From: Gammaproteobacteria bacterium
Lineage (GTDB): Bacteria; Pseudomonadota; Gammaproteobacteria; Arenicellales; Arenicellaceae
Assembly (NCBI GenBank): GCA_003485905.1
Contig: DNHK01000006.1
Location: 1-5,277 of the forward strand
DNA: 5,277 nucleotides
Direction: 5' to 3'
Below the pieces are notes generated by a model. It worked only from the letters and a program-made list of their open reading frames with translations, was not told where the DNA came from and did no database searches. The first letter of the stretch is position 1. Every line of letters begins with the position of its first letter. Below, piece by piece: positions 5,254-5,277 of this stretch. The translations under genes were made by a program, and so were the position numbers.

Positions 5254-5277
5254 GAACTGGAGAGTTTGATCCTGGCT
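5254..5277 (+). rRNA. rrs: 16S ribosomal RNA, 5' end (partial)
   Basis: GAACTGGAGAGTTTGATCCT begins here and matches the universal bacterial 16S start. AGAGTTTGATCCTGGCT (5261-5277) is the conserved helix 1 region used as the 27F primer site. Aligning A5261 with E. coli position 8 places mature position 1 at G5254. Only 24 bases lie in the window. A full rrn operon (16S, spacer tRNAs, 23S, 5S) presumably continues to the right. Confidence 0.97.

Noticed and set aside
1..5277. CRISPR array, insertion sequence, prophage or defence system
   Set aside because: There are no regularly spaced repeats, transposase, integrase or nuclease genes. All four complete genes are conserved housekeeping genes in a known order.

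Overview
This window looks like the core chromosome of a gammaproteobacterium with moderate, slightly AT-leaning base composition. The evidence is an A-type iron-sulfur carrier of the ErpA class, an AnmK sugar kinase, a single-pass LysM/M23 peptidoglycan peptidase, a type-2 tyrosyl-tRNA synthetase (about 400 residues, KMSKS signature) and an rRNA promoter and leader very like enterobacterial rrn P1. From memory, the order erpA> <anmK <M23 peptidase tyrS> 16S rRNA> matches Pseudomonas and relatives (the PA0665-PA0668 region). TyrS sequence and gene order point to a marine-type gammaproteobacterium rather than an enteric one, but the species cannot be named.

Layout: 1-69 is probably the end of an upstream plus-strand gene. 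70-341 is non-coding and leads to erpA (342-698, +). A 91-base convergent gap with small hairpins separates erpA from anmK (790-1887, -), which lies 72 bases downstream of the M23 peptidase gene (1960-3369, -). A 204-base divergent spacer (3370-3573) holds a good sigma70-type promoter for the peptidase and, on the tyrS side, an AT-rich hairpin and a 14-bp tandem repeat. tyrS runs 3574-4773 (+). The 480 bases after it contain a GTAG-bounded inverted-repeat element, phased A/T tracts, a strong stringent-type rRNA promoter, boxB/boxA-like antitermination signals and a structured leader. The mature 16S rRNA begins at about 5254 and runs off the window end.

The genes are housekeeping. The peptidase and AnmK both act on peptidoglycan (cross-link opening at the envelope, and salvage of 1,6-anhydro-MurNAc in the cytoplasm) and are probably co-transcribed. 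ErpA delivers Fe-S clusters to client enzymes. TyrS and the rRNA operon belong to the translation machinery.

I see no mobile gene, CRISPR array, toxin-antitoxin pair or defence system, and no convincing undescribed multi-gene system. The points worth a second look are small non-coding structures: the element after tyrS, the hairpin and tandem repeat before tyrS, and the repeat cluster before erpA. Non-ATG, Shine-Dalgarno-less starts on both divergent genes are also notable.
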